From positions 21,888-85,887 of the forward strand of contig CAMFCQ010000002.1 of NCBI GenBank assembly GCA_945948915.1: DNA of 64,000 nt. The letters run 5' to 3'. This DNA is from an uncultured Clostridia bacterium (lineage in GTDB: Bacteria; Bacillota; Clostridia; Christensenellales; Aristaeellaceae). The notes under the pieces were generated by a model. The model was not told where the DNA came from. It was given only the letters and a program-made list of their open reading frames with translations, and ran no database searches. Positions within the stretch are counted from its first letter, which is position 1. Each line of letters begins with the position of its first letter. Shown here piece by piece: positions 39,014 to 48,947 of the stretch. Both the position numbers and the translations under genes were made by a program.

Positions 39014-40162
39014 ATGAAAAAAAGAATGACCGCGGCGCTCGCGGCGGCAAGCCTGCTTTTCGCCGTCGGCGCGTTTGCCGAGGACAATGCCGCACTGCCG
39101 GGCACGCGTGATGACGCTGCCGCCGTTGTCAATACCCCGGCGGCCATCGAGGCGGCGCAGCCCGCCGAAGCAGCCGCCGAGCCGGAAATCGAGGCGTCCG
39201 CCGCGGCTGCCGCCGAACCGGCTGAAACGACGGAAGTGAAGACCGCCGGCGCCAAGCAGCCCGCGGGCGAGCTGGAGATCACCGAGGAATACCGCTGGTT
39301 CATCAGCCAGTACAAGCACATCCGCGGCCGTACCGTCCGCTACTATGACAACGTGTACGCCTACAACCACGGCGACTACTATCTGACGCCGTTTGACAGC
39401 AAGGTGCCCGAGGAGTACCTGACCGTCGATGAGTCCGGCACCTACGCCGTCGCGCCGATCGTGCTGGACATCACCGACGCCATGCGCGTCGCCCTCTACG
39501 GCGGCGATGTGGGCGAGGTCTCCATGTTCTACGGCCAGTACTGCGAGCGCCGCGGCGACGGCCACGGCCGCACCGGCTTTACCGGCGTGCACGAAGGTAT
39601 CGACTTCACCAACGAGCCGGAGGCCGCGCTGTTTGCGATCATGGGCGGCGAGGTCACCCGGGCCGGCGACAGCAACGGCACCGTCGCCGTGTACAACGCC
39701 GATTTTGATGTGACCGTGCTCTATCTGCACTGCGAGGAAATCGAGGTTCGCCGCGGCGACGTGATCGAGGCCGGCGACTACATTGCGCAGGAAGGCAAGA
39801 AGGGCTCCGACGGCACCTACACCCATGTGGAGATGCGCGTCGGCCGCCACACCACCTCCAACCCATACCGCAATACGATCCTGGAGAGCGATTGTCCGTA
39901 TCCGGTGATGCAGATGGCGCTGAACGTCGTGGAATCCGGCCGTCAGCCGGTGACTGCCGCCGCCGTGATGGAAGCGCAGCGCATGCGTGAGCAGGCCGAG
40001 GCCGAAGCCCGCGCCGCTGCGGAAGCCGAAGCCGCAAAGCAGGCGGAAAGCGCCGAGCCTGAGATCGAGCTGGTTGACGTGCTGCCCAGCGCTGCCGATG
40101 GCTACGGTTTCGCCGAGCCGACCGCCGCGCCGGAAGCCACGCTGCCGCCGGCTGCCAAGTAA
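39014..40162 (+). CDS. M23/LytM-like (peptidoglycan endopeptidase fold) secreted protein
   Basis: Signal peptide; GVHEGIDFTNEPEAALFAIMGGEVTRAGDSNGTVAVYNADFDVTVLYLHCEE; GTYTHVEMRVG; Ala/Glu-rich C-terminus. Confidence 0.78.
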   Translation: MKKRMTAALAAASLLFAVGAFAEDNAALPGTRDDAAAVVNTPAAIEAAQPAEAAAEPEIEASAAAAAEPAETTEVKTAGAKQPAGELEITEEYRWFISQYKHIRGRTVRYYDNVYAYNHGDYYLTPFDSKVPEEYLTVDESGTYAVAPIVLDITDAMRVALYGGDVGEVSMFYGQYCERRGDGHGRTGFTGVHEGIDFTNEPEAALFAIMGGEVTRAGDSNGTVAVYNADFDVTVLYLHCEEIEVRRGDVIEAGDYIAQEGKKGSDGTYTHVEMRVGRHTTSNPYRNTILESDCPYPVMQMALNVVESGRQPVTAAAVMEAQRMREQAEAEARAAAEAEAAKQAESAEPEIELVDVLPSAADGYGFAEPTAAPEATLPPAAK

Positions 40163-40245
40163 CTGTACAAACCCAACGGAGGGTCCTGTCGCCGCCAGGG
40201 CGGTCAGGGCCCTTCTTTGCTACATTCTTCGGAAGGAGGGAAGCC

Positions 40246-41166
40246 ATGACCAGGGTGCTCCGTTATCCGCGCATGAGCGCGCTCGCCTGCATCGGCACGA
40301 TGGCCTGTGCGCTTGCGCGCGACTGCTGCGTCAGCGCTTCCCTGGACGGCTGGGCGCGCGTGCTGCTGGCGGCGACGCTTGCGCTGCTGGCGCTGTGCGT
40401 CGCGCTGATGAGCTGCCGGCTCTTTGTGGACGAGGTCGGCATCGGCGTAGGCTTCCTGCTGCGCGTGCGCCGCACCTGCTGGGAGGACATCGCCTCCCTC
40501 GGCCTGATCTGCTGCAACAGCCGCAGGCGCTATCTCTACGGCATGTACCGCGGCTCGACCGATTTCATCAACCTGCTCCACCATGCGCCAAGCTGCGGGC
40601 CCTGGGGCTTCGTGGCGCCCGCCAGCAAAAAGCTGATGCGCGCCGTGTGCACAACCTGCCCGTTTGAGATCGACCTGTCACCCATGCCCACACACAAGCG
40701 CGCCAAACGCCTGCGTCCCCAGTGGCACCAGACGGCCTTCTACGCCGCGATGATGCTGCCCGCCGCTGCCGTCGCGTTCATCACCGGCGCGCTGATGCTG
40801 CTGCGCGCGTCGCAGCTCACCCGCTATCCGCACATCATTGGCCTGACGCTGTGCGCGATGGCGCTCTTTGGCGCGGGGCTCATGCTGCTCTACCGCTTCA
40901 CGAACACGCTGCTCACCTGCCCCGCGTTCAACGAAACCGGCGTGTGCGCCGGCAGCGGGCTGTATCTGCCGTGGGACGAGGTGCGCTTTGGCTATGTGCA
41001 TCGCCTTGCGCAGATGAGCGGCCTGTTCCTGCTCTCCCAGCCGCTGGACGCGGCCAACCGGCGGGGCGCGCCGCCGGTTCTGTGCCTGTCCATGCCGGAC
41101 ACGCGCACGCTGATTCTGGCCTACCTGATGTACTGCCCGCACGCAAACAGGGGCGTGGATGTCTGA
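40246..41166 (+). CDS. Hypothetical membrane protein
   Basis: Intact ORF with about four TM segments; start-proximal RBS GGAAGGAGGG. Confidence 0.65.
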   Translation: MTRVLRYPRMSALACIGTMACALARDCCVSASLDGWARVLLAATLALLALCVALMSCRLFVDEVGIGVGFLLRVRRTCWEDIASLGLICCNSRRRYLYGMYRGSTDFINLLHHAPSCGPWGFVAPASKKLMRAVCTTCPFEIDLSPMPTHKRAKRLRPQWHQTAFYAAMMLPAAAVAFITGALMLLRASQLTRYPHIIGLTLCAMALFGAGLMLLYRFTNTLLTCPAFNETGVCAGSGLYLPWDEVRFGYVHRLAQMSGLFLLSQPLDAANRRGAPPVLCLSMPDTRTLILAYLMYCPHANRGVDV

Positions 41167-41226
41167 ACCGCGCGAAGCCCGGACGGCCAATCTGCCGTCC
41201 GGGCTTCTTTTTCTATCTCATTTTTA

Positions 41227-41512
41227 TACTCTTTTCTGATAGAAACGAGCAATAAACGCGAAGCGAAGAAGGGAGTCTGAGGGACCGAAGCCTGCCGCCC
41301 GCTGTGCGGGAAGAAGGCAGGCGAAGCGTCGGGAATCGCAAGGAGCGCCGATGGCGCGACTATGCGAGTTCCCCGGACTGAAATCCCTCAGGCAGGTTTG
41401 GGCGGCAGCCCAACGTATCCCCACGTGGCGAAGCCATTCGGTCAAAGCAGTCAGGGAGCGAAGCGTTACCTGACGAGGCTTAGCACTTGGCTGTTTCTAT
41501 TTGAAAACAGTA
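41227..41512 (+). mobile_element. Modular TIR repeat copy E4 (286 bp) with TTA target duplication
   Basis: TTA-TACTCTTTTCTGATAGAAACG...CTGTTTCTATTTGAAAACAGTA-TTA. Near-identical to the 54.65 kb copy except for a 94-bp internal module. Confidence 0.85.
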
Positions 41513-42337
41513 TTATTCCAGCACGCTGACCGTCTTGCCGTCTGAGATCACGCTCACGCTGCCGTCCTCACGGGAGGTGTATACCTGGCTGCCCAGCGAT
41601 TTCAGAATCTCAATGAGCGTCTCGCTCGCAGGCTCCTCCTCGCTGTCGGTGATGTAGGCGATCTTCGGGCAGGCCTGCGTCAGAAAGCGTTCACTCGTGG
41701 ACACCAGCCGCCCGTGGTAGGGCACCTTCAGCACGTCGCAGGCGATGTCGCCCTCCTCCATCATTTCCAGCTGTCGCGGCGCCTCCGCGTCCCCGGCGAA
41801 GAGGAATTTCGTCTCGCCGTAGGTCAGGCGCAGGGCGAGGGAGAAGTCGTTCTCCTCGTCCGCGCCGTAGCTGTCGCGGTGCGCGGCCGTGATGGACAGC
41901 TTCACGCCGTCATCAGACTGCATGACCATGTCCGACTGAATCTCCATCGGATGCCGCGTGATCTCGGGGATCGCCTCCAGTGCCTCCAGAAACTGCGTGT
42001 GCTGCTTGCTCTCCTTGTCATACACCGGCATGATCACCTGGCGGACGGCGACGCTCTCCAGCACCTTGTCCGCGCCGCCGACGTGATCCTTGTCGTAGTG
42101 GGTGATGATCAGCGTGTCGATTTCGTCGATGCCTTCCTTCCGGAAGCGCTCGGCCAGCGCCTTGCCGCCCTTGTTGGTGCCGCAGTCGATCAGGATGCGC
42201 ACGCCGTCGGGCGTGGTGATGAGCATGGCGTCCGCCTTGCCCATGTCATAGAAATCCACGCGCAGCTCACCCGCCTGGGCCGCCGCCGCGAGGATCACAA
42301 GCAGCAGCACGAGCAGCAGCACAAACGCCTTTTTCAT
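41513..42337 (-). CDS. MBL-fold hydrolase, ComEC C-terminal-like
   Basis: ELRVDFYDMGKADAMLITTPDGVRILIDCGTNKGG; LIITHYDKDHVGGADKVL; FLFAGDAEAPRQLEMM; VLKVPYHGRLVSTSERFL. Confidence 0.9.
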   Translation of the reverse strand: MKKAFVLLLVLLLVILAAAAQAGELRVDFYDMGKADAMLITTPDGVRILIDCGTNKGGKALAERFRKEGIDEIDTLIITHYDKDHVGGADKVLESVAVRQVIMPVYDKESKQHTQFLEALEAIPEITRHPMEIQSDMVMQSDDGVKLSITAAHRDSYGADEENDFSLALRLTYGETKFLFAGDAEAPRQLEMMEEGDIACDVLKVPYHGRLVSTSERFLTQACPKIAYITDSEEEPASETLIEILKSLGSQVYTSREDGSVSVISDGKTVSVLE

Positions 42338-42388
42338 CGTCTCAGTCTCCTTTTCAAAAATCCCCCTCGTTTGGCGAGGGGGATTGCT

Positions 42389-45268
42389 TTAATAGCTGGT
42401 TCCGTACAGGGAATTCTGCGTATTCTTGCCGGCGATGCCGTCCACAGCCAGGCCGTGATCCTTCTGATAGGCCTTCACCGCGTCATACGTCCACTGGCCA
42501 AAGATGCCGTCCGCCTTGCGCACAATGCTCTTGTAGCCCGCGTCGATCAGCGCGTTCTGCAGGCGCTTGACCGCGTCGCCGCGGCAGCCCCAGTACAGCA
42601 GACGATAGCCCGTGGAGGAGCTGCTCGAGGAGCCGGACGCCTTGATGGCAGAGGAAGAGTAGAGGATTTCCTGCGTGTAGGGATCGGCCACGCCGGTGAC
42701 GCTCAGGCCGTTGCGGCTCTGGAAATTGCGCACGGCGCGGTATGTCTGGCTGCCGAAGTAGCCGTCGATGCTGCCGCTGTAATAGCCCAGGCTCTTGAGG
42801 CGGCGCTGCAGCGGCACCACGGCGCTCTTGTACTTATTGCTGCGCGAAAGCGTCGTATAGTCGCCGCTCACATAGCCGTCCGCAGGCTTGGCTGCGGAGG
42901 AGTACAGCAGGGTCTGCGTGGCGTTGTCCGCCTTGCCGGTCTCCGGCAGGCCGTTCACCCGCTGGAACAGGCGCACAGCGCGCTGCGTGCCGCTGCCGAA
43001 GATGCCGTCCACCTTGATCGTATAGTAGCCCAGATCCTTGAGGCGCTGCTGCAGGGTGTAGATCAGCGCCAGGCCCTTGTCGCCGCGCACCAGCGTCGGA
43101 TACTTGGCCTCGCCGTAGGCGATGGCGCTCACGGAGTAGAGCGCGGCCTGCATGGTGTCGCCCGCCCTGCCGTTCGCCTTGATGCCGTTGGCGATCTGGA
43201 ACAGGCGAACCGCCTCGCGCACGGTGCTGCCGTAGCGGGTCGTCGGGGAAACCGGATAGCCCAGCTCGTGAAGGCGCGTGGTCAGCCGCAGCACATCGTC
43301 GCCGGTGTCGCCGTACTCAAGGTCGTTATAATTTGCGATGCCGCCGACGGTCACCTTCTGTGAGAAGCTCTGGCCGCTGCCCGGGCCGTACACGACGGTC
43401 AGCGTGAACGTGTCTCCCTTGAGATAAGTGTGCGCCAGACTGAAGCGCACGATACCGTCCGCGTCCGCAGTCAGCGTCTGGGAGCTGTCCTTCGTCGTCA
43501 GCGTGACCACCACGCCCGCAGCCGTCTTGGCCACGACCTTCGTGCTGTTGATGTCCACCGGATCAACCGTCAGCGTCGGCGCAGCCGCCGGCGCCGTCAC
43601 CGTGAAGGTGCCGCCGGCGCTCACCGCCGAGGACGCGTCCGTCACATAGCACGCGGTCACCTTGGTGTAGGTACCCGGTTCGGCGACGAGATCGGCGCTG
43701 AAGGCGCCGTCGCTTCCGACGGTCAGCACCTCCGCTTTGGCGCCGGACGGCTCCGCGCTCACCAGAATCTGTGCATCCGCCTGCGCGGTGCCCTTGACCG
43801 TCAGTTTGTTTTCGCCGCCGGCGACATTCGTGATCGCAATCTTTGCCGCAGCCGGCTTTTCCGTGCCGACCTCGACCGTCCGGCTTTCGGAAGCCGCTTC
43901 ACCATAGAAGTGGAAGTCCACCTTGTACGCGCCCGCGGCCAGGCCGTCAAAGCTGAAGCTCTCGCCGCTGGTTTTGATCTTGCACCCGGCGATCTTGCTG
44001 CTCAGGTCGGAGGCGGCGTACAGCTTCACCACCACGATGCTCTCGCCGGTGTAGCTCACGCTGCCGGTGATTTTGCCGTCCTTCGCGCCCTCCGCGCTCG
44101 CCTTCGTCGCGGTGCAGTTCACCTCGGTGAACGCCTTGACCGGTACTACCGGATCGTCCTCGCCGCCCGTCTCTTCTTCCTTGCAGCCGACGGTGACGAT
44201 TTTGGAGGCCTCCACGCCGCCGCCGTAGAAGTGCACATCCAGCCGGTAATTGCCCGGCGCCAGGCCGGCAAAGGTCACGCTGTCGCCGCTCTTCTTGATC
44301 GACTTGTGCGTGAGCTTCGTCTGCGGATCCGCCTCGCTGTACAGCTTGACGACCACCGTCTTGTCGCCGGTGTAGGTCACGCTGCCGATGATCGTGCCAT
44401 CCGCCGCCGTTGCGGAGCTGGCCTCGGTCGAGCTGAAGCTCGAATCCGTGTAGACTGCCTCGGCTTCAGGATCCGGGTCGCCGGTGTCCTGGGACTTGTC
44501 ATCCTTGGACTCGTCGTCCTTGTTTTCGTCGTCCTTGGACGCATCGTCCTTGGACTCGTCGTCCTTGTTTTCGTCGTCCTTATTCCCGTCGTCCTTGTTT
44601 TCGTCGTTCTGAGTCTCGTCGTCCTTGTTCTCGTCGTTCTGAGTCTCGTCGTCCTTGTTCTCATCGTCCTTGGACGCATCGTCCTTGGATTCATCGTCCT
44701 TGTTTTCGTCGTCCTTGGACTCGTCATCCTTGGATTCGTCGTCCTTGGATTCGTCGTCCTTCTTTTCAACGTCCTGATAGCCGATCGTCACGACGATCTC
44801 TTCCTGCGGCGGCAGCTTGCCCTCGCCCCAGAAATAGAAGCGCACCGCATAGCTGCCCGCGGACAGGCCTGTGAACGCAAAGCTGCCGCTCCCGCTCAGC
44901 TTCTTGTCCTTGATCTGGCTGCCGTCCTTATACAGCTTGACGACCATCGTCGCGCCGCTGAACGCCACGCTGCCTTCGATCCTGCCGTCCAAGGCCGTAT
45001 CCAGGCTGGCGTCATAGCCAACGGCAGACGCGCCGGTAAACACATTGACCGTTTCGTTCTCCTCGTCGGAAAGCGTCGTTGCCGTATCCTGCTGCTCATC
45101 CTTCTTTTCATCCCCTGCGCCGGAAGGCACGATCAGCTCCGCCTGCGTCTCGCCGGGCGTCGCCTCCGCCAGCGCGGCAAAGGGCATACATCCGCTGAGC
45201 ACCGCCAGCGCCAGCAAAGCGGCAATCTTTCGCTTCATGCTATATCGTTCCATGAAAATCCCCTCCAT
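42389..45268 (-). CDS. Large secreted protein with Asp/Lys-rich pentapeptide repeat, Ig-like/carbohydrate-type modules and C-terminal peptidoglycan-binding repeats
   Basis: Signal peptide MKRKIAALLALAVLSGCMPFAALAEA; 18 KDDES-type units; several PG_binding_1-like units (GYYTIKVDGIFGSGTQRAVRLFQRVNGL, GYYSGSIDGYFGSQTYRAVRNFQSRNGL, ...). Confidence 0.87.
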   Translation of the reverse strand: MEGIFMERYSMKRKIAALLALAVLSGCMPFAALAEATPGETQAELIVPSGAGDEKKDEQQDTATTLSDEENETVNVFTGASAVGYDASLDTALDGRIEGSVAFSGATMVVKLYKDGSQIKDKKLSGSGSFAFTGLSAGSYAVRFYFWGEGKLPPQEEIVVTIGYQDVEKKDDESKDDESKDDESKDDENKDDESKDDASKDDENKDDETQNDENKDDETQNDENKDDGNKDDENKDDESKDDASKDDENKDDESKDDKSQDTGDPDPEAEAVYTDSSFSSTEASSATAADGTIIGSVTYTGDKTVVVKLYSEADPQTKLTHKSIKKSGDSVTFAGLAPGNYRLDVHFYGGGVEASKIVTVGCKEEETGGEDDPVVPVKAFTEVNCTATKASAEGAKDGKITGSVSYTGESIVVVKLYAASDLSSKIAGCKIKTSGESFSFDGLAAGAYKVDFHFYGEAASESRTVEVGTEKPAAAKIAITNVAGGENKLTVKGTAQADAQILVSAEPSGAKAEVLTVGSDGAFSADLVAEPGTYTKVTACYVTDASSAVSAGGTFTVTAPAAAPTLTVDPVDINSTKVVAKTAAGVVVTLTTKDSSQTLTADADGIVRFSLAHTYLKGDTFTLTVVYGPGSGQSFSQKVTVGGIANYNDLEYGDTGDDVLRLTTRLHELGYPVSPTTRYGSTVREAVRLFQIANGIKANGRAGDTMQAALYSVSAIAYGEAKYPTLVRGDKGLALIYTLQQRLKDLGYYTIKVDGIFGSGTQRAVRLFQRVNGLPETGKADNATQTLLYSSAAKPADGYVSGDYTTLSRSNKYKSAVVPLQRRLKSLGYYSGSIDGYFGSQTYRAVRNFQSRNGLSVTGVADPYTQEILYSSSAIKASGSSSSSSTGYRLLYWGCRGDAVKRLQNALIDAGYKSIVRKADGIFGQWTYDAVKAYQKDHGLAVDGIAGKNTQNSLYGTSY
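44498..44767. repeat. 15-bp in-frame tandem repeat encoding (KDDES/N)n
   Basis: Repeating (t/g)tcgtccttggactc-type 15-mers; 18 pentapeptide units read in the protein. Confidence 0.9.
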
Positions 45269-45513
45269 GAGTTGTTCGCCAAACTCTTTGATTCATCTTA
45301 TCACGTTTTACTGGATTATGCAACCGAGTCACGGCTCATGATCTTTCTGACAACATGACGATCCTCTTCTTCCGTTTCTTCCCAATTCAGAAGATTTTTA
45401 TTGATTTTGTTTTGCGGCCCATGTATCATATGTCTGTACGGGACGCGGCAAAAACCGGACGGTTCCAGAAATTTCCAGGTCTGACCAGATTTGACCATCA
45501 CGGAGGAACAGAT

Positions 45514-46686
45514 ATGCTGAATTTCGAATTCTGCGCACCCACCAAGTTTGTCTTCGGCAGGGACGGCCAGCACAAGGTCGGCCAGCTTGTCCGCGAGTTC
45601 GGCGGCAGTCGCGCGCTGATCGTCTACGGCGGCGGCAGCGTCGTGCGCAGCGGCCTGCTCGCGCAGGTGATTGCTTCCCTGGACGATGCGGCCGTTGAGC
45701 ACCTTGAGCTGGGCGGCGTCAAGCCCAATCCCCGCAGCGACCTGGTGTATGAGGGCATCCGCCTGTGCAAGGAGAACGGCGTGGATTTCGTGCTGCCTGT
45801 GGGCGGCGGCTCGGCGATTGACACGGCGAAGGCCATTGCCGACGGCGCGTGCTACGACGGCGATTTCTGGGACTTCTACTGCGGCAGGGCGAAGGTCGTC
45901 CGCGCGCTGCCGCACGGCTGCGTGCTCACCATCCCGGCCGCCGGCAGCGAGGGCAGCACCTCCTCGGTCATCACCCAGCTTGACGGCAACCTCAAGCGCG
46001 GCCTGAATTCCGACTTCCACCGCCCGCGCTTTGCGGTGATGAACCCGGAGCTGACCTTCACCCTTCCGCGCTATCAGCTGGCCTGCGGCATCACGGACAT
46101 GATGGCGCACATCATGGAGCGCTACTTCACCAACACCCCGGATGTCGCGCTGACCGACCGCCTCGCCGAGGCGCTGCTGTGCTCCATCATCGAGGCTGCG
46201 CCCGTGGCCATGGCAGACAGCCAGGATTACGAATCCCACGCGACGCTGATGTGGGCGGGCATGCTCGCGCACAACAATTCTGTCGGCGTGGGCCGCGAGC
46301 AGGACTGGGCCAGCCACCAGATCGGCCACGAGATCTCCGCGAAGTACGATACGGCGCACGGCGCGAGCCTGGCGGTCGTCTTCCCGGCGTGGATGCAGTA
46401 CGTCTGCAAGCACGACGTGAAGCGCTTCGTCCGCTTCGCCACAAAGGTCTGGGGAATCGATCCCTCCGGCAAAACCGACGAGGAGACCGCGCTGGCGGGC
46501 ATCGCCGCGATGAAGGCGTTCTTCGCCTCCATCGGCATGCCGCAGACGCTCGAGCAGGCCGGCGGCAAGGCGGAGGATATCCCGGCGCTGGCGGCCAAGG
46601 TGGTCAATGGCAAGACCGGCCACTTCGTCGAGCTGCTCCCGCCGCAGATCGAAGAGGTGCTGCGCCTGACCTGCGAGCAAAAATAA
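45514..46686 (+). CDS. Iron-containing alcohol dehydrogenase
   Basis: MLNFEFCAPTKFVFGRDGQHKVGQLVREFGGSRALIVYGGGS; LPVGGGSAIDTAKAIA; DWASHQIGHEISAKYDTAHGASLAVVFPAWMQY. Confidence 0.92.
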   Translation: MLNFEFCAPTKFVFGRDGQHKVGQLVREFGGSRALIVYGGGSVVRSGLLAQVIASLDDAAVEHLELGGVKPNPRSDLVYEGIRLCKENGVDFVLPVGGGSAIDTAKAIADGACYDGDFWDFYCGRAKVVRALPHGCVLTIPAAGSEGSTSSVITQLDGNLKRGLNSDFHRPRFAVMNPELTFTLPRYQLACGITDMMAHIMERYFTNTPDVALTDRLAEALLCSIIEAAPVAMADSQDYESHATLMWAGMLAHNNSVGVGREQDWASHQIGHEISAKYDTAHGASLAVVFPAWMQYVCKHDVKRFVRFATKVWGIDPSGKTDEETALAGIAAMKAFFASIGMPQTLEQAGGKAEDIPALAAKVVNGKTGHFVELLPPQIEEVLRLTCEQK

Positions 46687-46719
46687 TCAAAGGGCGGCCT
46701 TTCGGTCGCCTTTTCTCTC

Positions 46720-46890
46720 TTTGGGGCGCCGCCCCAACCCCCGCAAGGGGATTTCAATCCGGGGAACTCGCATAGTCGCGCCTAAGGCGCTCCTTGCGAT
46801 TCCCGACGCTCCGCCTGCCTGTTTCCGCCACTGGCGGCGGCAGGCTCCGGTCCCTTGACCCCTCTTCGCTTCGCGCTGATCAGCGCAGCT
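46720..46890 (-). repeat. Modular hairpin repeat copy E5
   Basis: Same module as E1 in the same orientation: CCCCGCAAGG-GATTTC-ATCCGGGGAACTCGCATAGTCGCGCC...GGCGGCGGCAGGCTCCGGTCCC...TCTTCGCTTCGCGC. Confidence 0.8.
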
Positions 46891-46923
46891 TAGGCGAGGA
46901 TTCGTATCCAAGGAGGTTTTCCC

Positions 46924-47586
46924 TTGCCCAATGCTTTCCGCGCCATCGGGCCGACGACGCTGCTTGCGCCGATTCCGTCCGTGATGCTCTCCTGCCGGGG
47001 CACGGAGCCCGGCTTTGACCGCGACAACCTGATTACCGTCGCCTGGACCGGCGTGGTCAACACCGACCCGCCGATGATCTCCGTGTCCATCCGCCCCTCG
47101 CGCCATTCCTACGCGCAGATCGTACAGTCCGGCGTGTTCTGCCTCAACCTCGTCAGCCGCGCCCTGTGCAAAGCCGCGGATTTCTGCGGCGTCAAGAGCG
47201 GCCGCGACGTGGACAAGTTCGCCGCAACCGGCCTGCATGCGCGCGCTGTCGAGAGCTTTGAGGCGCCCGCGATTGAGGAAGCGCCCGCGTTCCTCTGCTG
47301 CCGCGTCAGCCAGCGCATTCCCCTCGGCTCGCACGAGCTGTTCCTGTGCACGGTGGAGCAGGTGTACGTCAGCGACGCGCTCTTTGACGGGGACGGCAGC
47401 CTGCACCTTGACCGCGCGGATCTGATCACCTACGCGCACGGCGAATACCATCCAGTGCGCCCGCGAGCGGAGGGCTTCTTCGGCTATTCCGTCGCGCGCC
47501 CGGAGGTTTTGGCGCGCAGGCTGGGGCGCAGCGCCTCTACCGCCAGGCGTGACAAGTCATCACCCGGAAAGGGAGGAAAGCGATGA
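46924..47586 (+). CDS. Flavin reductase-like FMN-binding protein (TTG start)
   Basis: AAGGAGG RBS; NLITVAWTGVVNTDPPMISVSIRPSRHSYAQIVQSGVFCLNLVS. Confidence 0.88.
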   Translation: MPNAFRAIGPTTLLAPIPSVMLSCRGTEPGFDRDNLITVAWTGVVNTDPPMISVSIRPSRHSYAQIVQSGVFCLNLVSRALCKAADFCGVKSGRDVDKFAATGLHARAVESFEAPAIEEAPAFLCCRVSQRIPLGSHELFLCTVEQVYVSDALFDGDGSLHLDRADLITYAHGEYHPVRPRAEGFFGYSVARPEVLARRLGRSASTARRDKSSPGKGGKR

Positions 47587-48884
47587 AGAAACGAGCTGTG
47601 CGCGGCATCTCCATGCTGCTGTGCGCCGTGCTGCTGTGCATTGCGGCGAATTTCCTCGCCTTTACCATCGATACAAAGGACATGCGCGATCATGCCTGGC
47701 AGGGCTGCCTGATGCTGGGCGAGCAGATGAGTACGCCGCAGACGATCGGCGGCTTTCTGAGCGCGCAGCTGGACAACTACACCGGCGTGCTCATCCTCAA
47801 GACGGCCGGCTACGTCGGCCCGGAGAGCCTGACGGAAAAGGCGTTCGGCGGCCTGCGCGTGGACATGCCCGCGGAGGAAGGCCAAAGCGATTGGGATGCC
47901 TACTGCAATTACGAATTCGGCGAGCTCTCGCCCACCGGCGGCGGCGCAGACTACTCGCGCTACTGGCACGGCTACACGCTGCCGCTGCGGCTGCTGCTGT
48001 GCGTGCTGGATGTCGCCAATCTCCAGATGCTTCTGTACTTTGCACAGCTGGCGCTGCTCCTTGCCGTGCTGCATCTCATGGACAGGCGCGGCCTTCGCAG
48101 GCTCATGCCCGGCTTCTTCCTGTCCTTTTTCCTGCTGATGCCCTTCTCCTCCAGCATCTGCCTGCAGTACGTTCCGGTGACGATGCTGATGCTGCTTTCT
48201 AGCGTCTGCGTGCTGCTTGGAGACAGACAGATCGAACGCGCGGTCGGCCTGCCGGTGTTCTTCGCGCTGCTGGGCCTTATGACCAATTACTTCGATCTGC
48301 TGACCTTTCCGCTGGTTTCCCTGGGCTATCCGCTCCTGCTGCTGCTCGTGCTGCGCATGCGCCAGGGAGAGAGCGGCAAATCGCTGTTTTGCACGACCGC
48401 GCTGTGCGGCATCGGCTGGGCGCTGGGCTACGGCGGCATATGGGCGCTCAAGTGGCTCATCAACGGGCTGGTCTTCGGCTGGCAGATGCTCAGCAACGTC
48501 TTTGCGCAGATCGGCCTGCGCGCCTCGGACAACGGCGGCACGATTTCCCGCGTCGCCGTGCTCATGGAAAACCTCGGCGTGATCCTTGACAAGAAGAGCT
48601 ACCTGCTGCTCCTTCTGCTTTGCACCGCCGTCACGCTCGTGCCCGCCGGCAGGGCCATCGTCCGCAGGCAGGGCATTCGCCTTGACCTGCGCGCGCTGAG
48701 CCTGCTGCTGCCTGCCGCCGCCGTGTGCCTGTGGTACATCGTGATGGCCAACCATGCGCACGATCACACCTACTTCACCTACCGCAGCATGACCGTCGCG
48801 GTGTTTTCCGCCTTTGCGTGTCTCAGCTGCCTGCTTGAGCCGAACCGGCATGATGCCGGCTGCATTTCCGACGAAGTGATATGA
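47583..48884 (+). CDS. Polytopic membrane protein of unknown function
   Basis: Intact ORF, about 10 hydrophobic segments; 4-bp overlap with the upstream gene. Confidence 0.7.
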   Translation: MKKRAVRGISMLLCAVLLCIAANFLAFTIDTKDMRDHAWQGCLMLGEQMSTPQTIGGFLSAQLDNYTGVLILKTAGYVGPESLTEKAFGGLRVDMPAEEGQSDWDAYCNYEFGELSPTGGGADYSRYWHGYTLPLRLLLCVLDVANLQMLLYFAQLALLLAVLHLMDRRGLRRLMPGFFLSFFLLMPFSSSICLQYVPVTMLMLLSSVCVLLGDRQIERAVGLPVFFALLGLMTNYFDLLTFPLVSLGYPLLLLLVLRMRQGESGKSLFCTTALCGIGWALGYGGIWALKWLINGLVFGWQMLSNVFAQIGLRASDNGGTISRVAVLMENLGVILDKKSYLLLLLLCTAVTLVPAGRAIVRRQGIRLDLRALSLLLPAAAVCLWYIVMANHAHDHTYFTYRSMTVAVFSAFACLSCLLEPNRHDAGCISDEVI

Positions 48885-48947
48885 GTGCCGTTGCATGGCG
48901 GCCGAGTCCGGAGCTTTGCAGGAGGACTTACAGAGTAAGGAGAGGCT

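Noticed and set aside
44498-44767. Possible CRISPR-like array
   Set aside because: Units are contiguous 15-mers without unique spacers, in frame in a coding sequence, with no cas genes.
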